Shown here in pieces: positions 33,140-41,937 of a stretch of DNA of 64,000 nt (the first letter of the stretch is position 1; each line of letters begins with the position of its first letter). The DNA is from Cloacimonas sp964609575 (GTDB taxonomy: Bacteria > Cloacimonadota > Cloacimonadia > Cloacimonadales > Cloacimonadaceae), in contig CAZSST010000001.1 in assembly GCA_964609575.1 (NCBI GenBank), forward strand, positions 1 to 64,000, read 5' to 3'. The notes under the pieces are model-generated. The model saw only the letters and a list, made by a program, of their open reading frames with translations, was not told the origin of the DNA and made no database searches. A program made the position numbers and the translations under genes.

Positions 33140-36034
33140 GTGAAGACAAAGATTATTATCAAAGGTGCCAGTGAGCATAACTTAAAGAACATAGATTTGG
33201 AATTGCCCCGGAATGAGCTCATCGTGTTCACCGGTGTATCCGGTTCGGGAAAATCGTCTTTGGCGTTTGATACACTATATGCAGAAGGACAAAGACGTTA
33301 TGTGGAGTCGTTATCGGCCTATGCCCGTCAGTTTTTGGGTCAAATGGAGAAACCGAAGGTAGATTACATTGAGGGCTTGTCTCCAGCCATTGCCATTGAA
33401 CAGAAATCCGCGAGCAAAAATCCCCGCTCCACGGTTGGTACTATCACAGAGATATATGACTATCTGCGAGTGCTTTATGCCCGTATTGGCAAACAATATT
33501 GTCATAGTTGCGGACGTCCCGTGGGATCGCTAACTATAGACCAGATGGTGGAGCATTTACTGGAAAATCCGGAAGGGACAAAGCTGCAGATCGTTGCTCC
33601 CCTGGTGCAGAATCGTAAGGGTGAGCACAAAGATGAACTGGAACAGCTTCGCCAGGAAGGCTTTGTCCGCGTGATAATCAATGGCAAGATGCGCAGTTTG
33701 GATGAAGAGATCATTCTGGACAAAAAAAGTAAGCATAATATTGAGGTGGTAATAGATCGTATCGTGATTAAGCCGGGTATCGAAAGTAGATTGAGCGATT
33801 CGCTGGAACTGGCCTTGAAACTTGCTGAAGGAACCGTGAAAATCATCAACGGAGAAGAACTTACACCAGATAACACCATCATCCTTTCGTCGCAGAATTC
33901 CTGCCCCAATTGCAATATCGGTTTTGAGGAGTTATCCCCCCAAAGCTTTTCATTCAATAGCCCCATTGGTGCTTGTCCCACTTGTAATGGGTTAGGATAT
34001 AAACTGGAATTTGATCCTGATCTGGTGGTTGCAAATCCCGAACTAAGCATAATGGAAGGCGCAGTGGCAGCTTGGGGAAGGCTGGAGATCAAACAGCAGA
34101 GCTGGACACTGAACACCATCCGCAATCTGGCTCATGCCTATAAATTTTCTTTGAACACGCCGTGGTATCAATTACCGGAGCTGGTGAAGCAGCTTGTTCT
34201 GTACGGTTCAAAAGGGCGAAAATTCAAGATTGCCTGGCAGAATGAACGTGGCAGCGGTGAATTCATGATGCGTTTCGAAGGCGTTATCCCCCAATTGGAA
34301 CGCCGTATGCACGAAACCACCTCCGAGGAAATGCGACGCTATTACATGCAGTATATCAGCGATAAACCCTGCCCTGATTGCGAAGGGAAAAAGCTGAAAC
34401 CATCATCACTGGCTGTAAAGATAGATAAATACAATATCGGCGAACTTACTTCGCTAAGCATCCATCAGGCTCATGCTTTCTTTTCCAGGCTGGACCTGAA
34501 GGGTAATCGCAAAATCATCGCTGAAGAAGTATTAAAAGAAATAAAAAATCGCTTGGGCTTCCTGCTGAGCGTGGGCTTACATTATCTTACTCTGGATCGT
34601 CGTTCGCCAACTCTTTCCGGTGGTGAAGCGCAACGCATCAGACTTGCCAGCCAGATTGGCAGTCAACTTGTAGGGGTAATGTACATCCTTGATGAACCCA
34701 GTATTGGTCTTCATCAGCGGGATAATGCCAAGCTGCTGAACATGCTGCTGCAACTTCGTGATCTGGGAAATTCGGTGATCGTGGTGGAGCATGACGAAGA
34801 CACCATGCGCGGTGCGGATAGAATCGTGGATTTTGGACCCAAAGCAGGGATCTTCGGTGGAGAGATAGTAGCCATCGGGAATGTGGACGAACTGATAAAG
34901 CATCCCACTTCGCTTACAGGGGCTTATCTTTCCGGACGTAAAAAAATTCCTATTCCTGAAATGCGCATTAAACCCGATGCCCGGGTGATAGGGATTAGAA
35001 ACGCCAGACATAATAACTTAAAAAACCTCAATATCGATATCCCCATTGGCATGTTCGTTTGTGTAACCGGAGTTTCGGGAAGCGGTAAAAGCAGCTTGAT
35101 CAATCAAACGCTGTATCCCTATCTGCACAATCATTTTTTCCGCACTACACACAAAGTGGGGAGTGTGGATGCCATTACCGGAATCGAACACATTGATAAG
35201 ATTATCGCTATCGATCAACAACCTATCGGAAGAACGCCCCGCTCCAATCCCTGTACCTATATCAAGCTCTTTGATCCCATTCGCAATCTCTTTTCCGAAC
35301 TCCCCGCTTCCAAAATCAGGGGCTATAAACCGGGACGCTTTTCTTTTAATGTAAAGGGTGGACGCTGCGAAGCCTGCGAAGGTGCCGGAGTGAAGCAAAT
35401 CGAAATGCATTTTATGGCCGATATCTTCGTTACCTGTGAAGTATGCAAGGGCAAAAGATACAATCAGGAAACCCTTTCTGTGCGCTACAAGGGCAAAAAC
35501 ATCGCTGAAGTTCTGGATATGGACGTACAGGAGGCAGTTGATTTCTTCGAAGCCGTTCCTTCCATCCGCCAGAAGCTCTTAACCTTGCAAGAAGTGGGCA
35601 TGGATTACATCAAGATCGGCCAGCCTTCCACTACTCTTTCCGGTGGGGAAGCGCAGCGCATAAAGCTTTCTCGCGAACTCAGCAAAGTATCCACCGGTAA
35701 TACGTTATACCTGCTGGATGAACCTACCACGGGCCTGCATTTTGAAGATATCAATCGCCTCTTGCAAGTACTGAAAAAACTGGTGGCGATGGGGAATACC
35801 GTTGTGGTTATTGAGCACAATCTGGATATGATCAAAAGCGCTGATTGGATTATCGATCTTGGCCCGGAAGGTGGAGATGAAGGTGGAAAGGTGATATTTA
35901 CAGGTACCCCTGAAGATATCATCAAGCGTACTGATTCGGCTACCGGTATCCATCTGAAGCAGCATTACGAACGTGAAATGCCAGTATCCAAGCCCAAGAA
36001 GGCTGCTAAAAGCAATAAAATCCTGAAAGAATGA
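33140..36034 (+). CDS. uvrA: Excinuclease ABC subunit A
   Basis: This 964-aa DNA-damage recognition ATPase has two ABC modules. Walker A lysines are K38 and K650 (both in GVSGSGKSS), each module with the signature LSGGEAQRI. The zinc-finger cysteines are CHSCGRP, CPNCNIG...CPTCNG, CPDCEG, and CEACEG...CEVCKG. With UvrB and UvrC it carries out nucleotide-excision repair. It starts at GTG, with AGAGG 6 nt upstream. Its stop overlaps the start of the GH13 gene (ATGA), an odd pairing of DNA repair with starch degradation. The length is normal, slightly extended by a Lys-rich tail. Confidence 0.97.
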   Translation: MKTKIIIKGASEHNLKNIDLELPRNELIVFTGVSGSGKSSLAFDTLYAEGQRRYVESLSAYARQFLGQMEKPKVDYIEGLSPAIAIEQKSASKNPRSTVGTITEIYDYLRVLYARIGKQYCHSCGRPVGSLTIDQMVEHLLENPEGTKLQIVAPLVQNRKGEHKDELEQLRQEGFVRVIINGKMRSLDEEIILDKKSKHNIEVVIDRIVIKPGIESRLSDSLELALKLAEGTVKIINGEELTPDNTIILSSQNSCPNCNIGFEELSPQSFSFNSPIGACPTCNGLGYKLEFDPDLVVANPELSIMEGAVAAWGRLEIKQQSWTLNTIRNLAHAYKFSLNTPWYQLPELVKQLVLYGSKGRKFKIAWQNERGSGEFMMRFEGVIPQLERRMHETTSEEMRRYYMQYISDKPCPDCEGKKLKPSSLAVKIDKYNIGELTSLSIHQAHAFFSRLDLKGNRKIIAEEVLKEIKNRLGFLLSVGLHYLTLDRRSPTLSGGEAQRIRLASQIGSQLVGVMYILDEPSIGLHQRDNAKLLNMLLQLRDLGNSVIVVEHDEDTMRGADRIVDFGPKAGIFGGEIVAIGNVDELIKHPTSLTGAYLSGRKKIPIPEMRIKPDARVIGIRNARHNNLKNLNIDIPIGMFVCVTGVSGSGKSSLINQTLYPYLHNHFFRTTHKVGSVDAITGIEHIDKIIAIDQQPIGRTPRSNPCTYIKLFDPIRNLFSELPASKIRGYKPGRFSFNVKGGRCEACEGAGVKQIEMHFMADIFVTCEVCKGKRYNQETLSVRYKGKNIAEVLDMDVQEAVDFFEAVPSIRQKLLTLQEVGMDYIKIGQPSTTLSGGEAQRIKLSRELSKVSTGNTLYLLDEPTTGLHFEDINRLLQVLKKLVAMGNTVVVIEHNLDMIKSADWIIDLGPEGGDEGGKVIFTGTPEDIIKRTDSATGIHLKQHYEREMPVSKPKKAAKSNKILKE

Positions 36035-38226
36035 GTCTGCATCGCTTCACCTACTCACCATTAACTGCCGGCACACATCAAGTTGGCCTGGCGGGGGATT
36101 TCTCTGCCTGGAAGATCATTCCCATGCAAGACTTGGGAGGTATCTTTCAGCACGTCCTGGAAATTCCGGTAGGGAAATATCATTACAAGCTTATCGTGGA
36201 TGGCGTTTGGCTGCACGACGCTAATTGTCCCCATAAGGTGCCCGATCCTTATGGTGGCTTCAATTCTGTGCTCATTGTTTATCCCGAAAACCAAGCCCGA
36301 TTGCAGTGGGATAATCTGCCGGAACGCTTTCTGCATACTCCCATATCGGAGTTTATCGCCATTATTCGCAGTGGTCAGTTTAGCGGAGAATTACGTTTTT
36401 CCTGGCCAGCACACATGGCGGATAAGGTTTGGCTGTTGCACCGGGAAAAACGTTATGCACTGCCAAGAATTGGGGGAACCGCTATCAGCGATGTGTTTCA
36501 CCTTCTGCTGAACGAAGCGAATCACGAAATTGATTTCCATCCCGAATTTACTTTTGTGATTGAGATAAGTTATAAGCAGCAAAGCCTGTTCCTCGATTCC
36601 CATGGTTTGCATAAACAGGCCCAAAGTGAGGCTCCGCTAAAAATAGATTTTGCCAGGCAGGAAATCTTTGCCGTTCCGGACTGGGTGGGGAAGAGTGTTA
36701 TTTATCAGATATTTCCTGATCGCTTCTGTAATGGTGATCCCACCAAGAATCCCGATTTTAGCGAATGGTACTATCATGATTGCAAAACACCTCCAGCGAA
36801 AGGAGAATACCTTCCTCCCGAACAGGAGTATTATCACTTCGTGGATGATTGGGAAGATGTTTCCGGGCTTACTCAAAGCCCCTTTCTGCCTATGGGAAAG
36901 CCGGACTGGTGGTCTTTTTATGGCGGCGACATCTCCGGAGTGCAAAGCAAGCTGGATTATCTGAAAGACTTGGGAATCAATATTCTCTATTTCAATCCCC
37001 TTTGGCAGGCTAAGTCTAATCATAAATACGATTCTGCTGATTATCACAGCATCGATCCCCATTTGGCCACCACCCAAGAGATGATAGATTTTGTGCATAA
37101 GGCACATCAGCAAGGCATTAGAATAATCCTCGACGTAGCCTTTAACCATACCGGAGAGACCTTTTGGGCCTTCCGCGATGGCGTGGAAAAAGGGACAGCT
37201 TCGCCCTACTGGAATTGGTATGATTGGTTCAAATGGCCTTTGCCCAAGCCCTTACCCCCGTATTTCAAACCCAAAGAATATTATCAGTGCTGGTGGGGGA
37301 TTAAGGATATGCCCGATCTGAACTATGATCTATCCCGTCCCCATCCCGATGAAAATGCTGTTCGCGATATCAGGGAGGCCTTACCCAATTGGCCTTTGGT
37401 AGATTATTTGCTAAACGCAGTGCGGTGGTGGCTGCTAGATATCGGTATCGATGGTTTCAGGCTGGATGTTCCAGACGAAGTGCCATTCTGGTTTTGGGAG
37501 CTCTTTCGCCGCGAAGTGAAAACTGCCCGTCCCGATGCCTGGATAGTAGGCGAAATCTGGCATCACGCCGAAGATTGGATTTCAGCAAGATACTTCGATT
37601 CCGTAATGAATTATGCCTGCTTCAAAAATCCCGTGATGGATTACTTTATCCTCGGCCAGATAAGTAAAAGGGAGTTTACCGCCCAGATCGAAACTGGCCT
37701 GGCTCTCTATCCCTGGCATTCGCTACAGGCCATGATGAACCTCTTGGGTAGCCATGACACTCAAAGGCTTTTCACCCTGGCTAAGGGAAATGTCGCCCGG
37801 ATCAAACTGGCACTGATCTTTCAAATGTGTTTCATTGGCGCTCCGCACATCTATTACGGCGATGAAATTGCCCTTCAGGGAGCCAAAGACCCCGATAATC
37901 GTCGTCCTTTCAATTGGAAATATCTTGATAATCCCACTCTCTGTGAACATCGTGAATTCTATAAAACCCTTATAAAGCTGCGTAGTGAACATCCTGCATT
38001 ATCTGAGGGAAGCTTCAGGTTTATAAACACCAAAAGCAGCTTGCTTTGCTTTCAGCGTCAGGATCGTAACGAGATTCTCACCATTTACATCAATACAGAT
38101 AGTGAAGCTCAGATATTAAGCTCTCTATGTGGAAAAGAAATCCTCTTTGGTAGCCTGGAAGCAGATCATCAGATGCTTTCTGCATACTCGGCGATTATTA
38201 TCCGCGAACGCACACTCTCCGGGTAG
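36031..38226 (+). CDS. GH13 alpha-amylase family enzyme (neopullulanase/cyclomaltodextrinase-like)
   Basis: This 731-aa glycosidase has an N-terminal CBM48-type module (GLAGDFSAWKIIPM, KYHYKLIVDGVWLHD), then a CBM34-like linker domain. The GH13 barrel starts at VIYQIFPDRFCNGDP. Catalytic residues are D479 (GFRLDV), E508 (VGEIWHHA) and D576 (LLGSHDTQR). No signal peptide is present, so it acts in the cytoplasm on maltodextrin, pullulan or cyclodextrin, or on glycogen. It shares a 4-bp overlap with uvrA. The possession of both CBM48 and CBM34-like parts is unusual for a neopullulanase. Confidence 0.9.
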   Translation: MSLHRFTYSPLTAGTHQVGLAGDFSAWKIIPMQDLGGIFQHVLEIPVGKYHYKLIVDGVWLHDANCPHKVPDPYGGFNSVLIVYPENQARLQWDNLPERFLHTPISEFIAIIRSGQFSGELRFSWPAHMADKVWLLHREKRYALPRIGGTAISDVFHLLLNEANHEIDFHPEFTFVIEISYKQQSLFLDSHGLHKQAQSEAPLKIDFARQEIFAVPDWVGKSVIYQIFPDRFCNGDPTKNPDFSEWYYHDCKTPPAKGEYLPPEQEYYHFVDDWEDVSGLTQSPFLPMGKPDWWSFYGGDISGVQSKLDYLKDLGINILYFNPLWQAKSNHKYDSADYHSIDPHLATTQEMIDFVHKAHQQGIRIILDVAFNHTGETFWAFRDGVEKGTASPYWNWYDWFKWPLPKPLPPYFKPKEYYQCWWGIKDMPDLNYDLSRPHPDENAVRDIREALPNWPLVDYLLNAVRWWLLDIGIDGFRLDVPDEVPFWFWELFRREVKTARPDAWIVGEIWHHAEDWISARYFDSVMNYACFKNPVMDYFILGQISKREFTAQIETGLALYPWHSLQAMMNLLGSHDTQRLFTLAKGNVARIKLALIFQMCFIGAPHIYYGDEIALQGAKDPDNRRPFNWKYLDNPTLCEHREFYKTLIKLRSEHPALSEGSFRFINTKSSLLCFQRQDRNEILTIYINTDSEAQILSSLCGKEILFGSLEADHQMLSAYSAIIIRERTLSG

Positions 38227-38394
38227 GGATTATTAAGTTACTAAATAGTTTGCCCTTATCCGGATCATTATCCTGCCAATAATTCATAGCATACATGCGA
38301 TATGTTACGCATATCGATAAGCGAAATACAATTCAATATGCATAGATAACTAGCAGACATATATTCTTATAAGTAACATAGCAGCAGAAAAGTC

Positions 38395-38423
38395 TTGACA
38401 GATATTAGCCTATCAATTTTCAT
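38395..38423 (+). promoter_or_regulatory. Candidate promoter of the RlpA-like gene
   Basis: A perfect TTGACA (38395-38400) is followed after 17 bp by TTTCAT (38418-38423), 4 of 6 matches to a -10. It lies 28 bp before the ATG. The rest of the 225-bp spacer is AT-rich with several ATATGC-like words but no clear structure. Confidence 0.4.
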
Positions 38424-38451
38424 TCCCGCATACTAAGAACATTGGAAAATT

Positions 38452-38946
38452 ATGAAGAAAGTAAGTAAAAAACTGCTTGCTACCTTTCTGGGGCTTCAGC
38501 TCATGGTTGTGATGCCCATTATCGCAGAATCGGTAACAAGCCCCGAATCGGAAGCTATTGCCCTCGTTCAAAGCGAGCTGGTGATAGATTCACTGCAAAC
38601 TCAGGAGCCTCCGGGAGCTCCACCTGGCGAAACCATGGTCGCTACCTATTATGGGAAGCGATTCCATGGACATAAAACGGCAAGTGGCGAAAGATACGAT
38701 CACTATGCCCTGTCCTGTGCACACAAAGAACTCCCCTTTCAAACCCTCTTAAAAGTTACCAATCCCCAAAACGGCAAGTCTGTAAACGTTCGCGTGAACG
38801 ATCGTGGTCCCTTCACCCCAGGCAGAGATCTCGATCTATCCTATGCTGCTGCCAAAGAAATCGATATGCTGGCTGCGGGAGTGATCCCAGTGGAAGTCCA
38901 AATCATTACCGAGGAATATTCCGACTCCACGTTTGCCGCCCGCTAA
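38452..38946 (+). CDS. RlpA-like double-psi beta-barrel protein
   Basis: This 164-aa exported protein has a signal peptide (about 1-26), a spacer rich in Glu/Ser, and an RlpA DPBB domain. It has ATYYGKRFHGHKTASGERYD near residue 65 and the catalytic aspartate in RVNDRGPFTPGRDLDLSYAA. RlpA proteins cleave or bind peptidoglycan strands lacking stem peptides at the division septum. Unlike E. coli RlpA there is no SPOR domain and no lipobox. A GGAA ribosome site precedes the ATG. Confidence 0.85.
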   Translation: MKKVSKKLLATFLGLQLMVVMPIIAESVTSPESEAIALVQSELVIDSLQTQEPPGAPPGETMVATYYGKRFHGHKTASGERYDHYALSCAHKELPFQTLLKVTNPQNGKSVNVRVNDRGPFTPGRDLDLSYAAAKEIDMLAAGVIPVEVQIITEEYSDSTFAAR

Positions 38947-38997
38947 GAAGATATCCATCCTTATTCATCACCACTTTTGAATAAAGATAGTATCTCC

Positions 38998-39924
38998 ATG
39001 AAAGAAGAAAGCCTTCCCCTAAAATATTCATCCCGGGTTCTAAAAGCCCGCACCAAAGGCATTCCGATGCTTGCCCTGGAATCCACGGTGCTAACCCATG
39101 GCCTGCCTTATCCGCAAAATCTGGATGTTTTATCCCGCTTGGAAAGCCTTTGCCGGGATAATGGTGCCGAGCCTGCCACCATCATTGTTTTGGATGGAGC
39201 AGTGCATATTGGCATGGATGATTGCGATCTTGCCCGATTACGGGAAATAATGCAAAAAGGGGATAAATTGGAAAAGCTGGGACGCCGCGATCTTCCAACT
39301 GCCCTGGTAAAAGGCCAAAGCGGCGGGACCACCGTTTCAGCCACGATGCTTTTAGCGCAGCGAGCGGGGATTAAAGTATTTGCCACTGGGGGTATCGGCG
39401 GCGTGCATCGCGGATGGGAAAGCAGTATGGATATCTCCAACGACCTTAAAACTCTATCCGAAATACCCGTTATTGTAGTCTCCGCGGGATGCAAAGCCAT
39501 TCTGGATATAGGAGCCACTCTGGAATACCTGGAAACCCTGGGTGTGCCTGTAATGGGCTGGCAGGTAACTGATTTCCCTGCCTTCTATTCACGCCATTCC
39601 GGTCACAAAATTGATAGTGTTTATAACGCTGCGCAAGTGGCGGAAATATATAGAACTACTCTCTCCTGGGAGCGCAATCCCGGGGGCATTTTAATCGCCA
39701 ATCCCATCCCCAGTGAAGCTGAGATTCCTGCTGCTGAGATTGCCGTGTATATCGAAGCTGCCATCGCAGATGCAGCCAGGCTCGGAATCTCTGGCAAGGC
39801 TACCACGCCTTTTCTGCTGGATGCTTTGGCAAAATCCACTCAAGGCTTATCCGTGAAGGCCAATCTGGCCCTCTTGGAAAATAATGTGATGATTGGCGCA
39901 CAAATCGCCAGGGAGCTAATGTGA
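38998..39924 (+). CDS. psuG: Pseudouridine-5'-phosphate glycosidase
   Basis: This 308-aa enzyme reversibly splits pseudouridine 5'-phosphate into uracil and ribose 5-phosphate. Family motifs are ALESTVLTHGLPYPQNLD, TTVSATMLLAQRAGIKVFA, TGGIGGVHRGWESSMDISND, VVSAGCKAILDIGATLEYLE and GGILIANPIP. The start is uncertain: ATG 38998 fits the family length; a TTG 7 codons upstream is also in frame; neither has a good ribosome site. No PsuK kinase adjoins. The stop overlaps the next gene start (GTGA). Confidence 0.93.
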   Translation: MKEESLPLKYSSRVLKARTKGIPMLALESTVLTHGLPYPQNLDVLSRLESLCRDNGAEPATIIVLDGAVHIGMDDCDLARLREIMQKGDKLEKLGRRDLPTALVKGQSGGTTVSATMLLAQRAGIKVFATGGIGGVHRGWESSMDISNDLKTLSEIPVIVVSAGCKAILDIGATLEYLETLGVPVMGWQVTDFPAFYSRHSGHKIDSVYNAAQVAEIYRTTLSWERNPGGILIANPIPSEAEIPAAEIAVYIEAAIADAARLGISGKATTPFLLDALAKSTQGLSVKANLALLENNVMIGAQIARELM

Positions 39925-40751
39925 AGATATATATGTCCATTGATATGGAAGGCATACCCGGAACCTTTAACTGGGAACAGGAAAAGACAGATAGAGCAGC
40001 GGTTAAGCGCAACATGCAAAACCATGTGGAAGATGCGCTCTTTGCGATTTTAAACAGCCCTCAGGCCGGGGATATTGAAGAGGTCGTGATCGCTGATTCT
40101 CATTCCGCGGGCGATAATCTGGACTATAGTATCACCGCGCTGGATAAGAGAATTTCGCTTATCAGTGGGGGCCCGCGCCCCGCATACATGATGCCCGCTT
40201 TTTCCCGTGATTTTTCGCAAGTGTATCTTTTGGGGTATCATGCCGGAACCGGCGCGCTTTTTGGAAACATGGATCATAGCTATTCCAATAGCCGCATTCA
40301 AAAGATCTGGATAAATGGGGAACGCATGAATGAAGCCCTCATCAATGCGGCCTACGCGGGTTATCATGGGGTTCCCGTAGCCGTGGTAAGCGGGGACAAA
40401 ACTCTGGGCGAAGAACTACAAAAATTCATGCCCTGGCTTCAGTATGTGTGCACCAAAGAAGCGGTGGCAAAGTTCGCTGCCAAAAACTATTCTCCTTTGC
40501 ACATTAAACCTATGCTTCAGGAAGCTATACATAAGTCACTATCAAGCAATGCTATCCCCTTGTATTCGTTTAGCAGCCCTATCACCCTAAAAATCGAATT
40601 TCATTCCACCGCCATGACCGACGTGGCTTGTCTGATGCCCCATACTAAAAGGCTGGATGGCCGCACTGTGGAGTATATCGATAACGATTATGCTGTGATC
40701 TTTGAAGCTATTATGGCACTGGTAACCCTGGCCTCTACTGTGGGAATCTAA
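39921..40751 (+). CDS. dppA: M55 D-aminopeptidase (DppA-like)
   Basis: This 276-aa zinc peptidase of family M55 has the N-terminal SIDMEGIPG (D8 and E10 as metal ligands), a histidine-containing second motif VIADSHSAGDNLDY, HAGTG, and SGDKTLGEEL. Such enzymes cleave D-amino-acid dipeptides from peptidoglycan turnover or act on other peptides. The start is GTG, overlapping the psuG stop. Co-transcription with psuG suggests salvage of cell-derived compounds. No DppBCDEF transporter adjoins. Confidence 0.88.
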   Translation: MKIYMSIDMEGIPGTFNWEQEKTDRAAVKRNMQNHVEDALFAILNSPQAGDIEEVVIADSHSAGDNLDYSITALDKRISLISGGPRPAYMMPAFSRDFSQVYLLGYHAGTGALFGNMDHSYSNSRIQKIWINGERMNEALINAAYAGYHGVPVAVVSGDKTLGEELQKFMPWLQYVCTKEAVAKFAAKNYSPLHIKPMLQEAIHKSLSSNAIPLYSFSSPITLKIEFHSTAMTDVACLMPHTKRLDGRTVEYIDNDYAVIFEAIMALVTLASTVGI

Positions 40752-40807
40752 ACGCCCTTTCCATACTCAATCGCTTCCCTCTACCAACCAGGAACCATCC
40801 AAGAACA

Positions 40808-40833
40808 TTCCCTCATCGCGATAAGGGAGGGAT
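40808..40833. repeat. CATCGCGA-loop hairpin, copy 2 of 3
   Basis: TTCCCT and AGGGAG (one T-G wobble) pair around the loop CATCGCGATA. It lies 57 bp after the dppA stop. It shares loop and inner stem with 1619-1646 and 55787-55814. Confidence 0.7.
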
Positions 40834-40861
40834 GCCGGAAGCACTAGTGTAGAATGAACAA

Positions 40862-40901
40862 CTCGACTTCTCGACCTCTCAACCTCTCGACTTACCGACC
40901 T
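40862..40901. repeat. Tandem 8-mer tract abutting the YitT stop codon
   Basis: Five tandem degenerate 8-mers: CTCGACTT, CTCGACCT, CTCAACCT, CTCGACTT, ACCGACCT. The last unit ends on the first base of the reverse-strand stop codon of the YitT gene (40901-40903), so on the coding strand the array begins directly at the gene end as purine-rich AAGTCGAG/AGGTCGAG words. Confidence 0.65.
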
Positions 40902-41860
40902 CACCCATGGTCACTGAGATTGATCTTGCGAGATTTAAAGCCATAACCCAGAACATCATACACATCGGTGAGGATCATAAAGGCGTCGGGATCGATCTCT
41001 TTTACGATATCGGTAAGCTGAGGAACCTGCCGACGGTTCAGCACTACCCACAGCACGCGGATGTCCCTTTGGTTAAAGCCGCTCATACCATTGAGGTAGG
41101 TAACGCCCCGATCCAGTTTCTCAAAGATTTCACCGCGGATTTCATCCACTTCATCCGAAATAATATACGCACCTTTAATGTAGGGGAGACCTTCGCTGGC
41201 AAGGTCGGTAATTTTGGTGGTAATAAAAAGATTTATGTAGCCCCAGATGAGGAGTTTGGGATCGCGAAGCACCAAGGCTACAAGCAGGATAATTCCTGTT
41301 TCCACAATGTAATAGCCCATGCCGATGGAGATATTGGCTTTTTGTTTGATGAGAGCCACAGGGATGTCGGTGCCGCCAGTGGAACCTCTGAAACGGAAGA
41401 TAAGCCCCAAGCCCAATCCCAGTAAAACACTTCCGGCCACAGCACTAAGCAGCATATCCTGGGGGCCCAGCATGGCATAAACGGTGTGCCCATCATAGAA
41501 ATAGGTATATGGAGTGAGGTCGGGAATAAATCCCACTTTATGCAACACGGGAAAGCTGAGCAGATCGGTCATGGAAGCGCTTACCAGCATGCCGTAGAGG
41601 CTTTTGCTTCCGAATGATCTGCCGATAAAGACAAAGCTGATAATGAAAAGGGGGATATTGATGAGGATCATGGACACACCATTGGGGATGCCCATTAGCA
41701 GTTTGATGATCTGGGATAAACCGCCCACTCCACCCGGAGCCATATTATAAGGCAGCAAAAACCATGAATAACCCATGGCAAAAAACACTGAGGCGAAGAT
41801 TATTCCGCCGAAATGAACAAGTTCTCTTTTTATCCTTTGGCTTCTGGACATGTTTCTCAC
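40901..41860 (-). CDS. YitT family membrane protein (DUF161/DUF2179)
   Basis: This 319-aa protein has five to six hydrophobic helices from about residue 17 to 240 (FASVFFAMGYSWFLLPYNMA, then GGVGGLSQIIKLL), and the cytoplasmic DUF2179 domain at the C-terminus (ISDEVDEIRGEIFEKLDRGV, RQVPQLTDIVKEIDPDAFMI). The function of the family is unknown; transport has been suggested. The start is GTG 41860, with AGGAG 8 nt upstream. ATG 41851 would lie 17 nt from that site. The 3' end touches a tandem-repeat tract. It stands alone and is divergent from the kinase gene. Confidence 0.88.
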   Translation of the reverse strand: MRNMSRSQRIKRELVHFGGIIFASVFFAMGYSWFLLPYNMAPGGVGGLSQIIKLLMGIPNGVSMILINIPLFIISFVFIGRSFGSKSLYGMLVSASMTDLLSFPVLHKVGFIPDLTPYTYFYDGHTVYAMLGPQDMLLSAVAGSVLLGLGLGLIFRFRGSTGGTDIPVALIKQKANISIGMGYYIVETGIILLVALVLRDPKLLIWGYINLFITTKITDLASEGLPYIKGAYIISDEVDEIRGEIFEKLDRGVTYLNGMSGFNQRDIRVLWVVLNRRQVPQLTDIVKEIDPDAFMILTDVYDVLGYGFKSRKINLSDHG

Positions 41861-41937
41861 TTTCGTAACTCCTATTGCTTGACGAAAATCACCGTTCTTT
41901 TTTCCTGACAATCTGAAAAAAATGCAAGGACAATCTT

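Noticed and set aside
32956..33174. 72-codon frame running into uvrA
   Set aside because: It overlaps the uvrA start in a different frame and reads through the CCCATGC spacer; most likely non-coding.
40862..40901. CRISPR-like array
   Set aside because: Units are only 8 bp, contiguous, without spacers, and no cas gene is near.
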